Source of the DNA: Tetrahymena elliotti 4EA
Taxonomy: Eukaryota; Ciliophora; Oligohymenophorea; Hymenostomatida; Tetrahymenidae
Reading direction: 5' to 3'
Assembly (NCBI GenBank): GCA_000231825.2
Contig: JH720305.1
Coordinates: 1,067,557-1,131,556 of the forward strand
Length of the DNA: 64,000 bases
Below, in pieces: positions 1-12,220 of this stretch (the first letter of the stretch is position 1; the number at the start of each line of letters is the position of its first letter). Position numbers and translations under genes: made by a program. Below the pieces are notes generated by a model. It had not been told where the DNA came from. It made no database searches and saw nothing but the letters and a program-made list of their open reading frames with translations.

Positions 1-574
1 GAAGTCGACGTATTATTTATTCAAAGGAATAATCAAGCAAAGTAAATAAATTAATTGATTAAAATAAATGTGATTCAAATTTGCATAGATTAAGTTTATA
101 TCTTTTCGAAAACTAAATTATCCATCAAAGTCATCATGATAGTATGTACAAAATACTAATGTATGGGGTCAACAATTAAGCAAGTTTCTACAAAAGTTAC
201 AAGGATATCATAGAGAGAAGATAATAAAGAGGATGTTAGTTTACATTAGAAATAAGTATAATAACAATAAAAACTCTATAATGCTAATTTATATATGATA
301 TTACACAATAAATGATTATTAATATTTTCTAGAAATATTCTATGATTTGGTACTTTATGATATAATATGTAATCATGTTTAACCAATAGATTAAATGTTT
401 ATTTATCTAGAAATCAATGATCTATTCTTATGAAATTCATGTTTTATTTAGATAATATAAAAACTTTTCAGTCATTATTGAAAATATTGATATTAAAATA
501 ATTAAATAAATTTATAATAAAAAGAAAAACATAGTTAATATAGTCTATTAATACACTACAATTAGATATTAGTT
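1..574. other. Intergenic, no gene seen
   Basis: AT-rich DNA upstream of the malic enzyme gene. I see no recognisable coding segment, RNA gene or repeat. The last 100 bases presumably hold the promoter and 5' leader of the gene that follows, but no specific element can be named. Confidence 0.5.
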
Positions 575-3286
575 ATGGGAGCTAAACACTCAATTAAAAG
601 ACAACTCGAATAAAAGGCACCTTAATGCAACATTCGTTTGAGATAAGCTTTGAAGAGATATCATGGCTTACTCTCCATAAAGCTCAAGGTACCCATCTAT
701 GACTCATTCTCTCTTTCTTTAGTTTACTCTCCTGGTGTTGGTGAAAATTGCTTAGAAATTAACAAGAATTATGATGAAATTTACAAATACACTAACATAG
801 GTAAGACATTCAAGAAAAGGCATCATTTTTAACATTTATCATTTAATATAAAAAGGTAACTCTTTGGCTATTGTCACTGATTGCTCCGATTATCATGGAT
901 TCAACACTCCTAGATGGAATTTAGATGCTGCTATTCCTCAATTAGAAGCCAATGCTTTGTTTTACAAGATCCACACTAACATAGATTCCTATCCTTTCGT
1001 TATCAATATTAATAAGTGCCCTACTTTAAATGATTTCATTGAAACCTTCCTCTATCTTAATGATGGCTACGCAGCTGTTGAACTCTTTAATGTTTCAGAA
1101 GAAAGAAGCAAACAAGCTTTCACCATTCTTAAAAATGTAAGAAGCTTTAGGAATTATCTTACTTACAAATGAAAATACTGCTTTTTAAGAAAATATTTTA
1201 ATTATTTTACTAAAATTCTCTTTTTAAATCAATAGTAAAAGTTACGTCAAGCTATTTTGGGTTCTCATTAAAGATTAAGAATATAAAAACTCTTAGAAGA
1301 AAGAAAGTTAGATCAATAATTCCCTGATGGTTATATTACTTCCATTATCTTGAGAGCCAGTTTGGATTGCTTGTACAGAGGTTTAATTCCTGATGAATTG
1401 ATTGATCTCATCTTCAAGAATATTGACTTAAACCCCGATCTCCTTTCTAACAAGTCTCAATCATCAGTAAGTCTCTAAAGAATCATTGTTGAATATTTCT
1501 TTGCTAAATAATTAGCAAACACTACCTTCACTAAAGAATAAGTAGAAGCAAGATTCAAAAATTATATGTAAATATTTTTCTTCATGAAAAACTAATAGAA
1601 ACATTTGATAAATGAATTCTTAATTGTGAACTAACTTTATTATAATAAAGGTTTGAAGGAAATAGATCTTGGTTGTAAAGATGGCCTAATGACCACCATT
1701 TGGTTGGTTAATCTTTAGGTTAGAATTCTCTTGCTCTTCATGCTAGATTCTAGGGAATGATTAAGACCACCTCCAAGATTAAAATGAAAAATTTAAATGA
1801 CGTCTATGAACTTATTGACAGCGCTTCATATGAAGCCATTGAAGATGAAATTCTTGAAAATCCTAGCCTTGTTAGAGAACTTACTTTCAAGAGTAACTGG
1901 TCAGCTATTATCACCAACGGTACTGCAGTATTAGGTTTTGGTGATATTGGTGCTGGTGCTGGTTTACCTGTTATGGAGGGTAAGAGTTGCATCTTCAAGC
2001 AATTAGGTGGTATTGATGTAGTACCTATTTGTATTCAAGAAAAGGACCCTAAGGTAAATAAAATATTCATATAAATAAACAAATCAAACTAGATCAGAGC
2101 TGAATCTATTATTTAGATTTTAAATAAATTTAATAAAAATTATATAGCAATAAAATAATCAAGAATAGAAAGAAAGATAAATAAATAAATTAGTTTAATT
2201 AGAAATCTAAAATTTGTTAGAAAAAACCTAATTAATTTCCAAAATCAAAATTTATTTATAAAAGATGAAAGGAGATTGATAATAATGATTTAAAATTATT
2301 TTTTAATTAAAATTAGAAATTGATAAATATTATTGAAAGATTAGCTCCTGTATTTAGTGCTATTAATTTAGAAGATATTAAAGCTCCAGAATGTTTTGAA
2401 GTTGAAAATGAATTAAACAAAAGATTAGACATTCCTGTTTTCCATGATGATTAACATGGTACAGCTATTGTTACTGTTGCAGCTATCTTGAACACTTTCA
2501 GATTAACTGGTAAGAAAGCTTAAAATACTAAGGTTGTAGTTAATGGAGGTGGTGCTGCTGGTCTTTCTATTAGTAAAAAAATATTAATTGTGTGTAAATA
2601 GAAATTTTAAAAATAAATTTTTTTATAAAAAAGCTACTCTTTTACTTAAAATTGGCATTAACAATATTATTATCTGCGATACTAAGGGTGCTATTTACAA
2701 AAACAGACCTGTTAATATGAACAAACAAAAGGATGAACTTGCTGAATTAACTAATCCTCATAATGTTTAAGGTTCTCTTGAAGAGTGTGTTAAGGGAGCT
2801 GATATCTTTATTGGTGTCTCTGCTGGAGGAGCTCTTAAAGCTGAGTGGATTAAGACTATGAATGAAAAACCTCTTATTCTTGCCATGGCTAACCCTATCC
2901 CAGAAATTATGCCTGATGAAGCTAAAAAGGCTGGAGCCTTTATTATTGGTACTGGTAGATCAGATTTCAAGAACTAAGTTAACAATTCTCTTGCTTTCCC
3001 TGGTATCTTTAGGGGTGCTCTTGATGTTAGAGCTAAAGATATTAACTTAGACATGAAAATGGCTGCTGCTAATGCTATTGCTAATTTAATCCCTGACTAC
3101 GAACTTACCCCTGATTACATTATTCCTAGCTCTTTAGATACTAAGGTTCCTGTTGCAGTAGCTAAGGCTGTTGCTGATGCTGCCATCAGAACTGGAGCTG
3201 CTCGTATTCAAATTGATACAACTTAAGTAGAAGAAAATATCAAAAACTTTATTTTAGAAAGAAATCTTAAGGGAATAAAATTGTGA
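575..3286 (+). CDS. Malic enzyme with duplicated N-terminal malic domain; one-base frameshift
   Basis: Predicted exons 575-800, 856-1136, 1236-2053, 2317-2572 and 2634-3286, stop TGA, about 744 aa if one base is restored near 1718. Malic enzyme oxidatively decarboxylates malate to pyruvate with NAD(P). Seen: YSPGV near residue 51, TNGTAVLGFGDIG and PVMEGK around residues 400-420, the family signature FHDDQHGTAIV, and a GGGAAG nucleotide loop. The N-terminal malic region appears twice: copy 1 (575-1136) keeps the YSPGV tyrosine but has lost the DGTAVLG-GDIG loop, copy 2 (from about 1720) keeps that loop and lysine but lacks YSPGV. Sequence type resembles the bacterial MaeB-like form; no phosphotransacetylase domain follows. 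The frame changes at 1718-1719, where one extra G would join the two halves; all splice phases then agree. Start is the first ATG in the open frame. Confidence 0.85.
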
Positions 3287-4588
3287 TTATATTTTCAATG
3301 TAATAAATATATTTTTTGTTAAAATGTTTATTTTTTTGAAATTTATTTCAAATTAAAGTCTCTAATAACGTTTTCTCTATCAAAAAAAAAATAAATAAAA
3401 TAAAACCTAATCATTTCTTTTTATTTTATCATAAATAAATCATCATCGCACTTTTATCTTCTTTGATTGATGAAAAATAATTTTGGGATCTCAAAAATCT
3501 AAAAAAAGCATAGAAGTCAAAATAAAAAAAATAATATTACTAAAAAATTACTTTTTGTTTGTTAGTAGATTATAACTTTGAAAATTGAATATATCTTTCT
3601 TTAGAGATAATTTCTTCTAATTTTTTACTTAGGGTTTACAAATTTTTTGTTTTTGTTTTAGTAAACAAGTAATTTTTCGTTTTTTAAAATTATTCTCTAT
3701 TTAATTTTTAAGCAAAAATATTTGTGGAAATAAATTAATTCTTCTCAAAAAAAAAAGAAAATTATTTTTTTATAGATATAAGAAATTTTTTCTTCTTTAA
3801 TTTTAAGAAATTAAAAGCCCAAAATAAATATTTAGAGACTTCGATAAAGTTTTGTCTTGAGATCTTAAAATAAATTAAATGCACAAAAAAAATATTTAGA
3901 TCAACAATAACTATCCATGAACTTATTGAATTATATCATCATCTTCTCAAAATTTTATAGATATCTGCATTAAAAATAAACTAAGTTCGAAAAGCTTATT
4001 ATTTAGAAATAATAAATTTAATTAGAAGAAAAAATGATATTTTCTTCAAAACCTCATTTTTTTTGTATGTTTTATAAAATTTAAAAATATAGGTATTAAT
4101 TGTCTTAAAATTCCTTAGAGATTTAGAGGCTAAAAATATTAGTAAAATTGAAACTGTTACATTGTTTAGTTGTTTAGTTTCTCATTTAAATTTTTATAAA
4201 ATTATTTAAGCAAAAATCTCAACAGTAACAAAAAAAGTAAAGCAGTTTAGAAGCATAATGAAGAATAAAAATTGAAAGAAATTTAGAAATTTTTAAACAC
4301 GTATTGCCATTTTATTTATACATAATTAGATTTCTTTTTTTGACTTGTTAGAATTCTTAATTCTAGAACAGTTCTATATAGTTTATTTGTTAATTTATAT
4401 TGATTAATCATTATTGGAATAGACATGCTATCTGTTTCTCTGATCATAATTTATTAATCTTCTTTGAAGAAAGAATTTTTATTTTTTATTTGATATATTG
4501 ATTATAAATATTAATAAAAACCAAAGATTTTTTTATCAATTATTAATAAATATCTAAAAAAAATATAAATTCTAATAAATAGATAAAA
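3287..4588. other. Intergenic, no gene seen
   Basis: AT-rich DNA with long A and T runs. The first part is the probable 3' UTR of the malic enzyme gene. No coding-like segment or RNA gene recognised. Confidence 0.5.
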
Positions 4589-6001
4589 ATGATGAACAAG
4601 AAAGATGTACACATTTAGTTTATGGGAGACTAAACCTATAAAATATTTGTTAAACCAGAGAAAAAAGAGCTTATTTTTAATGACATAAAAGCTAAGCTAG
4701 AATAGAAATAATTAGAAAAAATGTACTTAAGTTTTTCTTTAGTTGAACCTAGCTAAATAAGCTAAATAAAATATTTCCTCCAAGAGTTACTTCCAATCAT
4801 TTAGGAAATTAAACAGATAGGTTTAATTTTATAAAATATTGTACCAGATTATTAATTAGTAGAATTCTGTTCAAAGTTAAAGGACTTAATATCTCTAGAT
4901 ATTAGCTGCTGGGATGAAGAATCTACTTCTCTTTTGTTATTGAAGAGTATTGATTCTTTTAAACTCTAAACACTAATTCTGAGAGAATATGTATCAAGAA
5001 ATTCTTAATACCATGAAGAATTCATAAATATCTTATCTACTTTGAAATCGCTAACAAACCTTAATCTTTAATTGAAATGTTAAGATATTTAATTAAATAG
5101 TAAATACTAAAATTATAGACATCCACTTGTTTCCTATCTTTAAATAGAAGGATGTAAATAAATTTATGAAATTTATCTTCCCTTGTTCCCAAATTTAAAA
5201 TAACTATTTCTTGAGCCTAGTTATCAACATATTTAGTTTGCTCCTGATATTGTTAATCACCTAACTTAAGTGGAAGAGTTGTCAATATAGTCAATAGATA
5301 ATGTAAGATTAAAAAATTTAGTTAATCTTTAGTCTCTGAGCATAACTAGCAGCTTTAGCAGCAAAGTTGTTTTTGAAGATTTCCATTATTTAAAAAGGCT
5401 TTAGGTTTTAAAAATTAACTTATAACTAGATCTTGAATAAACAAAGCTTCTTAATTTCCTTTAGATTTTAACACAAGAATGTTAAGTATACATTTAAACT
5501 ATTTATTTGTCACTTATCTAAGAGCTAGGTAGTCTGAAAAATATTTCTCTTCATATTTAGAATAATTGTTTATGCTCTGCTAAGCATAATGAAGTCATAA
5601 TTAATAGTTATTTTTATTGGCTAGGAGTTTCAAAACTATAAAATTTAGTAGATTTTAAACTTTTTATGTGTCATGGAGAGACATTCACAGATTAATAGAT
5701 ATTAACTATGATAACTCAACTTTCAAAATGTCAAAGATTAACATAACTTAAATACAATTTCTTTTGTAAAAGGGAAAGGCAAGCCTGTAAATTAACACAA
5801 TAACAAGAATCAGATTTAGCTTCTAATACAGATTTACTTTACTTTGAAACAGATCTTAACACAAGCTAACCACTCAAAGATTTTTTGAAAAAAAAATAAT
5901 ATATTCTTTACTAGCTTTTTATTTATGATAAATTTATAAGATAATAACTAAATATAAATTCTTCTGCCTGCTTCTATGACTTATATCAGTCCATAATATG
6001 A
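4589..6001 (+). CDS. LRR-like protein, single exon (paralog A)
   Basis: One uninterrupted frame of 470 codons ending in TGA with many TAA/TAG glutamines. The middle contains irregular leucine-rich repeats of the type N-L-x-x-L-x-L (for example NLVNLQSLSI and YLKRLQVLKI). The C-terminal part (NTDLLYFETDLN, then a FL-KKQ segment) matches the C-terminus of the gene at 9619-10830, so the two are paralogs on the same strand about 3.6 kb apart. Such proteins usually act as binding scaffolds; no partner can be inferred. No signal peptide or membrane segment is obvious. Two adjacent ATGs open the frame; the first is used. Confidence 0.75.
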
Positions 6002-6260
6002 CTAATGGTTATTTACTTGTTATTTTATTTTAAAAAGCTTGCAATACTAATTTACTGGATACAGTATTTTTAGGATTCTTAGAATCATAGAAGCCCCACT
6101 TTAATGCTTATTGAGACTAAAATAAAAAAACTCATTTAAATTTCTGCTCATTTTACTTTTTTAGATCCTACTTATTTTAAATTACATTATTAGAGTTTTA
6201 TTATGGAGAAATATTAAATGTGGGCTGTTCCAAAGAATTTATCTTAAGATTTAATTTTTT

Positions 6261-8568
6261 TCAATTAAAATAGGAAACCCTCTTATAAACCTGAATATAC
6301 AAATCATTATTTAATAAATATTTATTTTTTATTGGGTATTGGATTTACAAAAATATCACACCATTCATTTTTTTTAATACCAAACTTTTTATCAACAACA
6401 TAAATTAATTAGAAGAGCAACAACGTAGAAATTTATATGTTGAATTTGTTAAGTATAAATTATTTTATCTTCTGCGAAATCTATGAGCAATCTTTATTAG
6501 CTCATAATGGTCTAATTTAGAATAAAGAATATATTTTCTTCCTACATTCTTTTATAAACCTAAAAATAATTTAAATAATTAAGTTGTGATATTTTTATTT
6601 TTGATAAATGTCTTACTACTAATTAATTGCTAATAAATAAAGCTTTGCACATTTAGATAATTAGAGAATAAAGCTAGACATCTTCTGTAATTAAAAAAAG
6701 TTTCCTCTTTTTTAATAATCCCAAAAATATTTATTTACTCACTATCATAAATAAATTCTTAAAGATAAATTACTTTAAATTGATTTCTAGCCAGTTTAGA
6801 TTTTCTATTTTTGTTAAATCATTTGCTAACATTTCAAAATCTTCTGCTCCTAAACAGTTATCACTTTATTTTAAATGACAAATTTTAATAATAATTTCAA
6901 AGAGAAGAACTCAAATAAGATAACCTCAAATTAAGATCAAGGTGCTAAAGATTGTTACATTTAGTTAATTATTTTGAAACTTATTTTATTTATTACTCCC
7001 CTAATTTATTACTTCTATAAAATATTTCAATATAAACTATCAAATTATATTTAATTACTACAATTAGAGGCTTAAATATTTTAGGCTAGATATGTTTTCA
7101 AAATTAGAAGATAACTCATATTTGCTGCTCTCGTGGATATTGCAATTACTAAATAAAATAATCTTTTCAGAATACATTTATGTTAAATAACTTTAAATAA
7201 TAAACCTTAAGTCTAAAATTAAATTGCTAATGTTCTTATTTTGAGACAGTCCTTTAAACAAATATTACATACCTTAAGATCCAATCTAATTAGCTCTAAT
7301 TTGATAATTAATAATTCAAAAATTAATTTCAAATTAAAAAAAGAGAAGCTTCTATTGTTATTTTTTAAATTCTTTTAATACATATAAAATAAAATAACTT
7401 TCATTTTAAAAGTCACATAACTATTTATTAATCTTTAATGTTAAAATCACAAAAATAAAACAAAGTAAAGATCATTTTTAAGAGGAATTTTTATTTAATT
7501 TATTTCACAAACGTGTGGTGTTCACTGATATATTTAATTTATAATTGTATATAAAGATTAAAAAAATGACTTCTAGATATTACCTTAAGTAAATGTACAA
7601 AGTCTGAAGTTCTTAGCACTTAGAAAGTCCCTTGCTTAATTCTTAAACTCCTAACTGAGTTATTTAATTAATACTAAAATAATAATACATTAATACATTT
7701 ATTCATTTATTCTTTAAATAAATTCATTAAAATACCTTAAAAAGATAGCCAAATTTTAAATTATTTAACATTAAGCTATTTAAAGTCCTAAAAAACTTAA
7801 TCCTTCATCTCCAATATTTGTATTTCTTAAAAATTATATTATTATAAATAATATAAACAGCATGTTTTTTAATTGTTACGTTAAGTAAAGAGTCAAATTT
7901 GTAAGATTTTTAAGTTGGGATAGTTGATTGTTCATATTTTTTATTCCTTCACTTCCTAATTTATTTCCACTATTTCATTTAAAAAATTGAGTAAAATAAC
8001 TACAAAAATAATTTACCTTAGATTTATTTTTAAGTGCTTGATATTTTAGCATTTTACTATACCCAAAAGTAAATTATTGAGACCTTATTTTTGGATGTTA
8101 TTTGACCTATTTATTTTAATCATATTTTATATCTATTAACTTAACATTCTTAATACCTTAATGATAATTCTAAATTTGCTAAATTTTAACATTCTAAATT
8201 ATTTCCAAAATTCTATAATCCCTCATCTCCAATCTAAAGACCTCTTTTTTAAATCAAAATTAATGAGGCCAGTATATAACTAATCAATGAAATCTTAATT
8301 TTAAAGAGTTTACTCAAATGCAATTTTTAAAGAAGTCAAATTTTAACAAAACAATGTCAATTCCTATCCTAGGACATCAAGTTTTTCAACTTTATCCTAA
8401 ATGTTACTTCAATTTTATATTTTTGTATTTTGTATTTTTCTAAAAATTTACTTCACATCTAATTGTATTTCATTCTAACCATAAAAGTTTGAGGGAAGAA
8501 ACTTTTATCAGATTAAAAAGAATTATTGCAAAAGTGAAATATGAAATAATATTAAAAATTTTACAAAA
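6261..8568 (-). CDS. LRR protein made of tandem 90-bp exons; 5' end unresolved
   Basis: Reading the minus strand gives a series of about 30-residue leucine-rich repeats, each on its own exon: 8406-8314 (93 bp), 8279-8157 (123), 7969-7880, 7825-7736, 7673-7584, 7295-7206, 7148-7059, 7014-6925 and 6863-6774 (all exactly 90 bp). Every exon starts with one base finishing a codon and ends with two, so exons are interchangeable. Repeats read like NQIGSQGMQYL, NTNIGDEGLSFLG and SNKLGEQQIKQVS followed by C-x-x-L-x-x-L-x-L. A final exon from 6741 runs open to TGA at 6261. Between 7583 and 7296 there is room for one decayed repeat, and the segment upstream of 8480 is also poor. It could be a working gene with missed exons or one starting to decay. 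Confidence 0.6.
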
Positions 8569-9618
8569 CTCTATTATAACATTTTTATTTATTCTTTATT
8601 TTTCTCCAAACAAGGAGTTTTTTCCACTTGTTAATTTAACAAAAATAAAATTAATACAAAATTAAAAAAAACTCAGTTTTAATTTATATTCTGAATAAAA
8701 TTTAATACATGAATAATGAAACTTCATTTCCTATTATTACATTTGGTTTTTTAATAGCTTTGAAATAATTTTTTTAATTTGAATTCAAAAAATAAAGATA
8801 AATAATTACTTGATAATTTTCTTATTTTGTAAAAAAATTTTAAACCTGAATTCAAAAAATAACTAACAAAAAAAAACTTTAAAACTAAATTTAATTATTT
8901 TATTTATTAATCATTAACTTTTTATCTTGAAAGAATTTTTAATTTTTTTGATTTGAAATTATTTGAATTATTTCAGAAAAATTTTAATTAATTTGTTGAA
9001 ATAATTAGAAGGAATTCCAAAAATTATTTTAATTTTGTGAAAAAATACAAATAATAAGATTATTTGAATTTATTCTCAAATTATTTTAAAATCTTTAAAT
9101 TTTTTTTGATATTAATCAAGTAAAATAACTTTTTAAAAACAAAAATTTGATTAGATACTATCACAATAATTTTACTATTTATGTTGATTATTTTAAGAAA
9201 TTAAAAAAATTTTAAAACGTATTATTGTAATGAAAATGTAAAGATTTTAGTTAATTTAAAGAGACATACTGTTTTAACCATAATTTCCTGATGAAATATA
9301 ATTTAGTTAAAAAATAAGCGCAATATTATTTAATTTTTGAAATTTATAATTTATTTTTATTAAATTTTTATGAATTTGAAATATAAAAAAAGAGGAAATA
9401 AACCAACTTAATTACATAAAAGATTCTACTTTCTTCCATTTGCTTAAAGTTATATGATATAAAACTATGATTAAAATTATGATTTTTATAAAGTAAATAC
9501 AGATCAATACCATAACTCTTTACATGTTGTTAGTTAGATACCAAATTTTTAATAATATGATACACTTTATATAGATTTATCAGCCTCTTGTTAGCATAAT
9601 GAAGAGAGTATAATCACT
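8569..9618. other. Intergenic, no gene seen
   Basis: Very AT-rich. May contain further 5' exons of the minus-strand LRR gene, but none with a recognisable repeat was found. A 15-base motif, gaattcaaaaaataa, occurs twice (about 8781 and 8849). Confidence 0.4.
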
Positions 9619-10830
9619 ATGTTTAAAGAAATCCCTTATAAGAGCTTGCACTTTATAAGGGTATAGATCTTACTTTGTAAAGGCTCTAAAGAATTGAGGT
9701 TTTCTCCACTCATTAGTAAGATGAGGTGTATAGAATAAGTAGACATAAAATGTGTAGATGAAAACTCAGTTGGGTTAGCTTTTCTTGTATTAGAGACTAT
9801 TTCACACATAAATGTAAAGAAATTAGCCTTTAATATATAAACGGTGAATATGGAATAACCTGCTTATCATGTAAAAATTGCAAAAGCCTTACAGAGAATG
9901 GAGGAGCTAGAAAATTTAACATTATATTTCAATGAATATGAATAGATGCCTTCATCAAAACCACTTTATAAATTAGATAGCGTGAAGCACCTAAAAATTA
10001 AAGGGGGAAGAAGAATTTATGATTATTATATCAATTTATTTCCTAATTTAGAAAGTCTTTAATTAAAACCTGATAAAATTTAGTTCAAATAAAGTAATAA
10101 CTTAGTAAATAACCTGGTAAATCTTTAAGAGCTCACCATACAATCAATAAATTTGATGCGATTCAACAATTTAATAAACTTAAAAAAACTGACAATTACT
10201 GAAAAATTCACTGGCTTTACTTATTTCGATGATTTTAGATATTTATAAAACCTTAATAAATTAATTATTTTACCACAACTTGATTAAAATGATATTAATT
10301 GGTTAAATTAAATACCTTTTTTCCCTAAAGGTTGTTTACTTGAAATAAAAACTCTCTATTATAGTAAAATCTTATCATTAGGATAAAATACAGATATTTT
10401 TTTGAAAATAACCTAATCAGATTTGTGTGCAAATGGAAATCCTTAAATAGCTTAAAGCTATTAAAATTGGGGAGGTATCAGATACCTGTAAAATTTAATT
10501 AGTTTAGAGCAAAACATTTGTCATGGTGAAAGATTTTCTGATTATGAAATCATTAAATTTATTGATAATTTGAGCTAATGTGAGTAGTTAATTTTTTTAA
10601 GATTAAAATTTTTCTCTCAGCAATTAAGAAAGCCTTGTTAAATTCCAAAAAGAATAGAATAAGATTTAGCCCTGAATACTGACATAATGTTTTTTGAGAC
10701 TGATGTCAAATTTAGTAAGTAATATCAACAATTTTTAAATTAGAAACAAGCAACTTTCCTCTTTTTATTAATTAGCAAAAAATATATACAAAATAACTCT
10801 TCAATATATTATTAAGATTTAATCTCATGA
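9619..10830 (+). CDS. LRR-like protein, single exon (paralog B)
   Basis: Open frame of 403 codons ending in TGA. Leucine-rich segments include LFPNLESLQLKP, NLVNLQELTI and NLINLKKLTI. The C-terminus (LALNTDIMFFETDV, then a FLNQKQ segment) closely matches that of the gene at 4589-6001, so both belong to one family. A longer start is possible: a TGA-free frame extends upstream through TGT TAG CAT without a better ATG, while the ATG at 9605 is in a frame that stops. It lies between the exon-rich minus-strand LRR gene and the tRNA-Cys pair. Function unknown beyond probable protein binding. Confidence 0.7.
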
Positions 10831-11037
10831 ATCATTTTTAATATCAAATCTATAATATAAATTATTTATCTTACTTTCTTATTCAAATCATTATTAAAAA
10901 AATTTATATTTATTCTTGCTTTTTTTCATCTCATCATAAATAAATTATTAATTTAATATTTTTTTGTCTTAGAAGTATTTTTCTTTTCACTGTTTTGTGT
11001 TCACTAAGTTTTTGGATAAATCATATATTTCATCAAC

Positions 11038-11109
11038 GGGGCTTTAGCTCAGTGGCAGAGCGGAGGACTGCAAATCCTTAGGTCGCCGGTTCAATCCCGG
11101 CAGGTCCCT
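11038..11109 (+). tRNA. tRNA-Cys (GCA), copy 1
   Basis: A 72-nt cloverleaf: acceptor GGGGCTT pairs with AGGTCCC (two G-T wobbles), D-arm starts TAGCTCAG, anticodon loop CTGCAAA with GCA anticodon, T-arm GCCGG-TTCAATC-CCGGC, discriminator T as is usual for cysteine tRNA. No intron. Confidence 0.97.
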
Positions 11110-11114
11110 TTTTT
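11109..11114 (+). terminator. Pol III terminator of tRNA-Cys copy 1
   Basis: Run of six T directly at the tRNA 3' end, the standard RNA polymerase III stop signal. The first T is also the discriminator position. Confidence 0.8.
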
Positions 11115-11287
11115 GATTAATATTATTTAATTTAATTTTTTATTTTATAAATTATGACAAAAAATTAAATAAATTATATTTAAATTTCTGGATAAATTTA
11201 TAAATATTTCTTCTTGAAAGAGTATTCTACTTTTTTTATCATTTAATTAAATACTTTTTTTCTTTTTATTTTATATCTTCCAGAAAC

Positions 11288-11359
11288 GGGGCTTTAGCTC
11301 AGTGGCAGAGCGGAGGACTGCAAATCCTTAGGTCGCCGGTTCAATCCCGGCAGGTCCCT
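11288..11359 (+). tRNA. tRNA-Cys (GCA), copy 2
   Basis: Identical over all 72 bases to the copy at 11038-11109, including the two bases before it (ac). The 178 bases between the copies are otherwise unlike each other, so only the gene itself is conserved or was copied recently. Confidence 0.97.
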
Positions 11360-11364
11360 TTTTT
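11359..11364 (+). terminator. Pol III terminator of tRNA-Cys copy 2
   Basis: Six T at the 3' end of the second tRNA-Cys. Confidence 0.8.
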
Positions 11365-11515
11365 CAATAATTTTTTTTATATATATGATTCTATTTTAGA
11401 TTTAAAACTGAATAATTATCAGAAAATTTTTATTTTTTTGAAGTCATAATTAAATCTAATCTAATTTATGAAAAATACTTTTAATTATAAATAAATGTTA
11501 AATGATATAAGTTTT

Positions 11516-11597
11516 GTTATCGGCCATACTAAGGTGAAAACACCGGATCCCATTCGAACTCCGAAGTTAAGCGCCTTAAGGCTGGGTTAGTACTAAG
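11516..11597 (+). rRNA. 5S rRNA, 5' part, cut by the assembly gap
   Basis: GTTATCGGCCATAC at the start pairs with GATAACC at the end of the copy beyond the gap; the body ATCCCATTCGAACTCCGAAG is the conserved 5S core containing the internal polymerase III promoter. About 82 of the expected 120 bases are present before the Ns. Confidence 0.93.
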
Positions 11598-12220
11598 NNN
11601 NNNNNNNNNNNNNNNNNNNNNNNNNNNNNNNNNNNNNNNNNNNNNNNNNNNNNNNNNNNNNNNNNNNNNNNNNNNNNNNNNNNNNNNNNNNNNNNNNNNN
11701 NNNNNNNNNNNNNNNNNNNNNNNNNNNNNNNNNNNNNNNNNNNNNNNNNNNNNNNNNNNNNNNNNNNNNNNNNNNNNNNNNNNNNNNNNNNNNNNNNNNN
11801 NNNNNNNNNNNNNNNNNNNNNNNNNNNNNNNNNNNNNNNNNNNNNNNNNNNNNNNNNNNNNNNNNNNNNNNNNNNNNNNNNNNNNNNNNNNNNNNNNNNN
11901 NNNNNNNNNNNNNNNNNNNNNNNNNNNNNNNNNNNNNNNNNNNNNNNNNNNNNNNNNNNNNNNNNNNNNNNNNNNNNNNNNNNNNNNNNNNNNNNNNNNN
12001 NNNNNNNNNNNNNNNNNNNNNNNNNNNNNNNNNNNNNNNNNNNNNNNNNNNNNNNNNNNNNNNNNNNNNNNNNNNNNNNNNNNNNNNNNNNNNNNNNNNN
12101 NNNNNNNNNNNNNNNNNNNNNNNNNNNNNNNNNNNNNNNNNNNNNNNNNNNNNNNNNNNNNNNNNNNNNNNNNNNNNNNNNNNNNNNNNNNNNNNNNNNN
12201 NNNNNNNNNNNNNNNNNNNN
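11598..12220. other. Assembly gap (623 N)
   Basis: Unsequenced run. Both edges lie inside 5S rRNA sequence, so it probably hides spacer and possibly further tandem 5S copies. The true length is unknown; reading frames crossing it are artefacts. Confidence 0.99.

Noticed and set aside
6875..7528. Plus-strand open frame of 217 codons with a hydrophobic patch
   Set aside because: It lies opposite a run of minus-strand 90-bp LRR exons (7295-7206, 7148-7059, 7014-6925) that have clear repeat motifs; the plus frame is their shadow.
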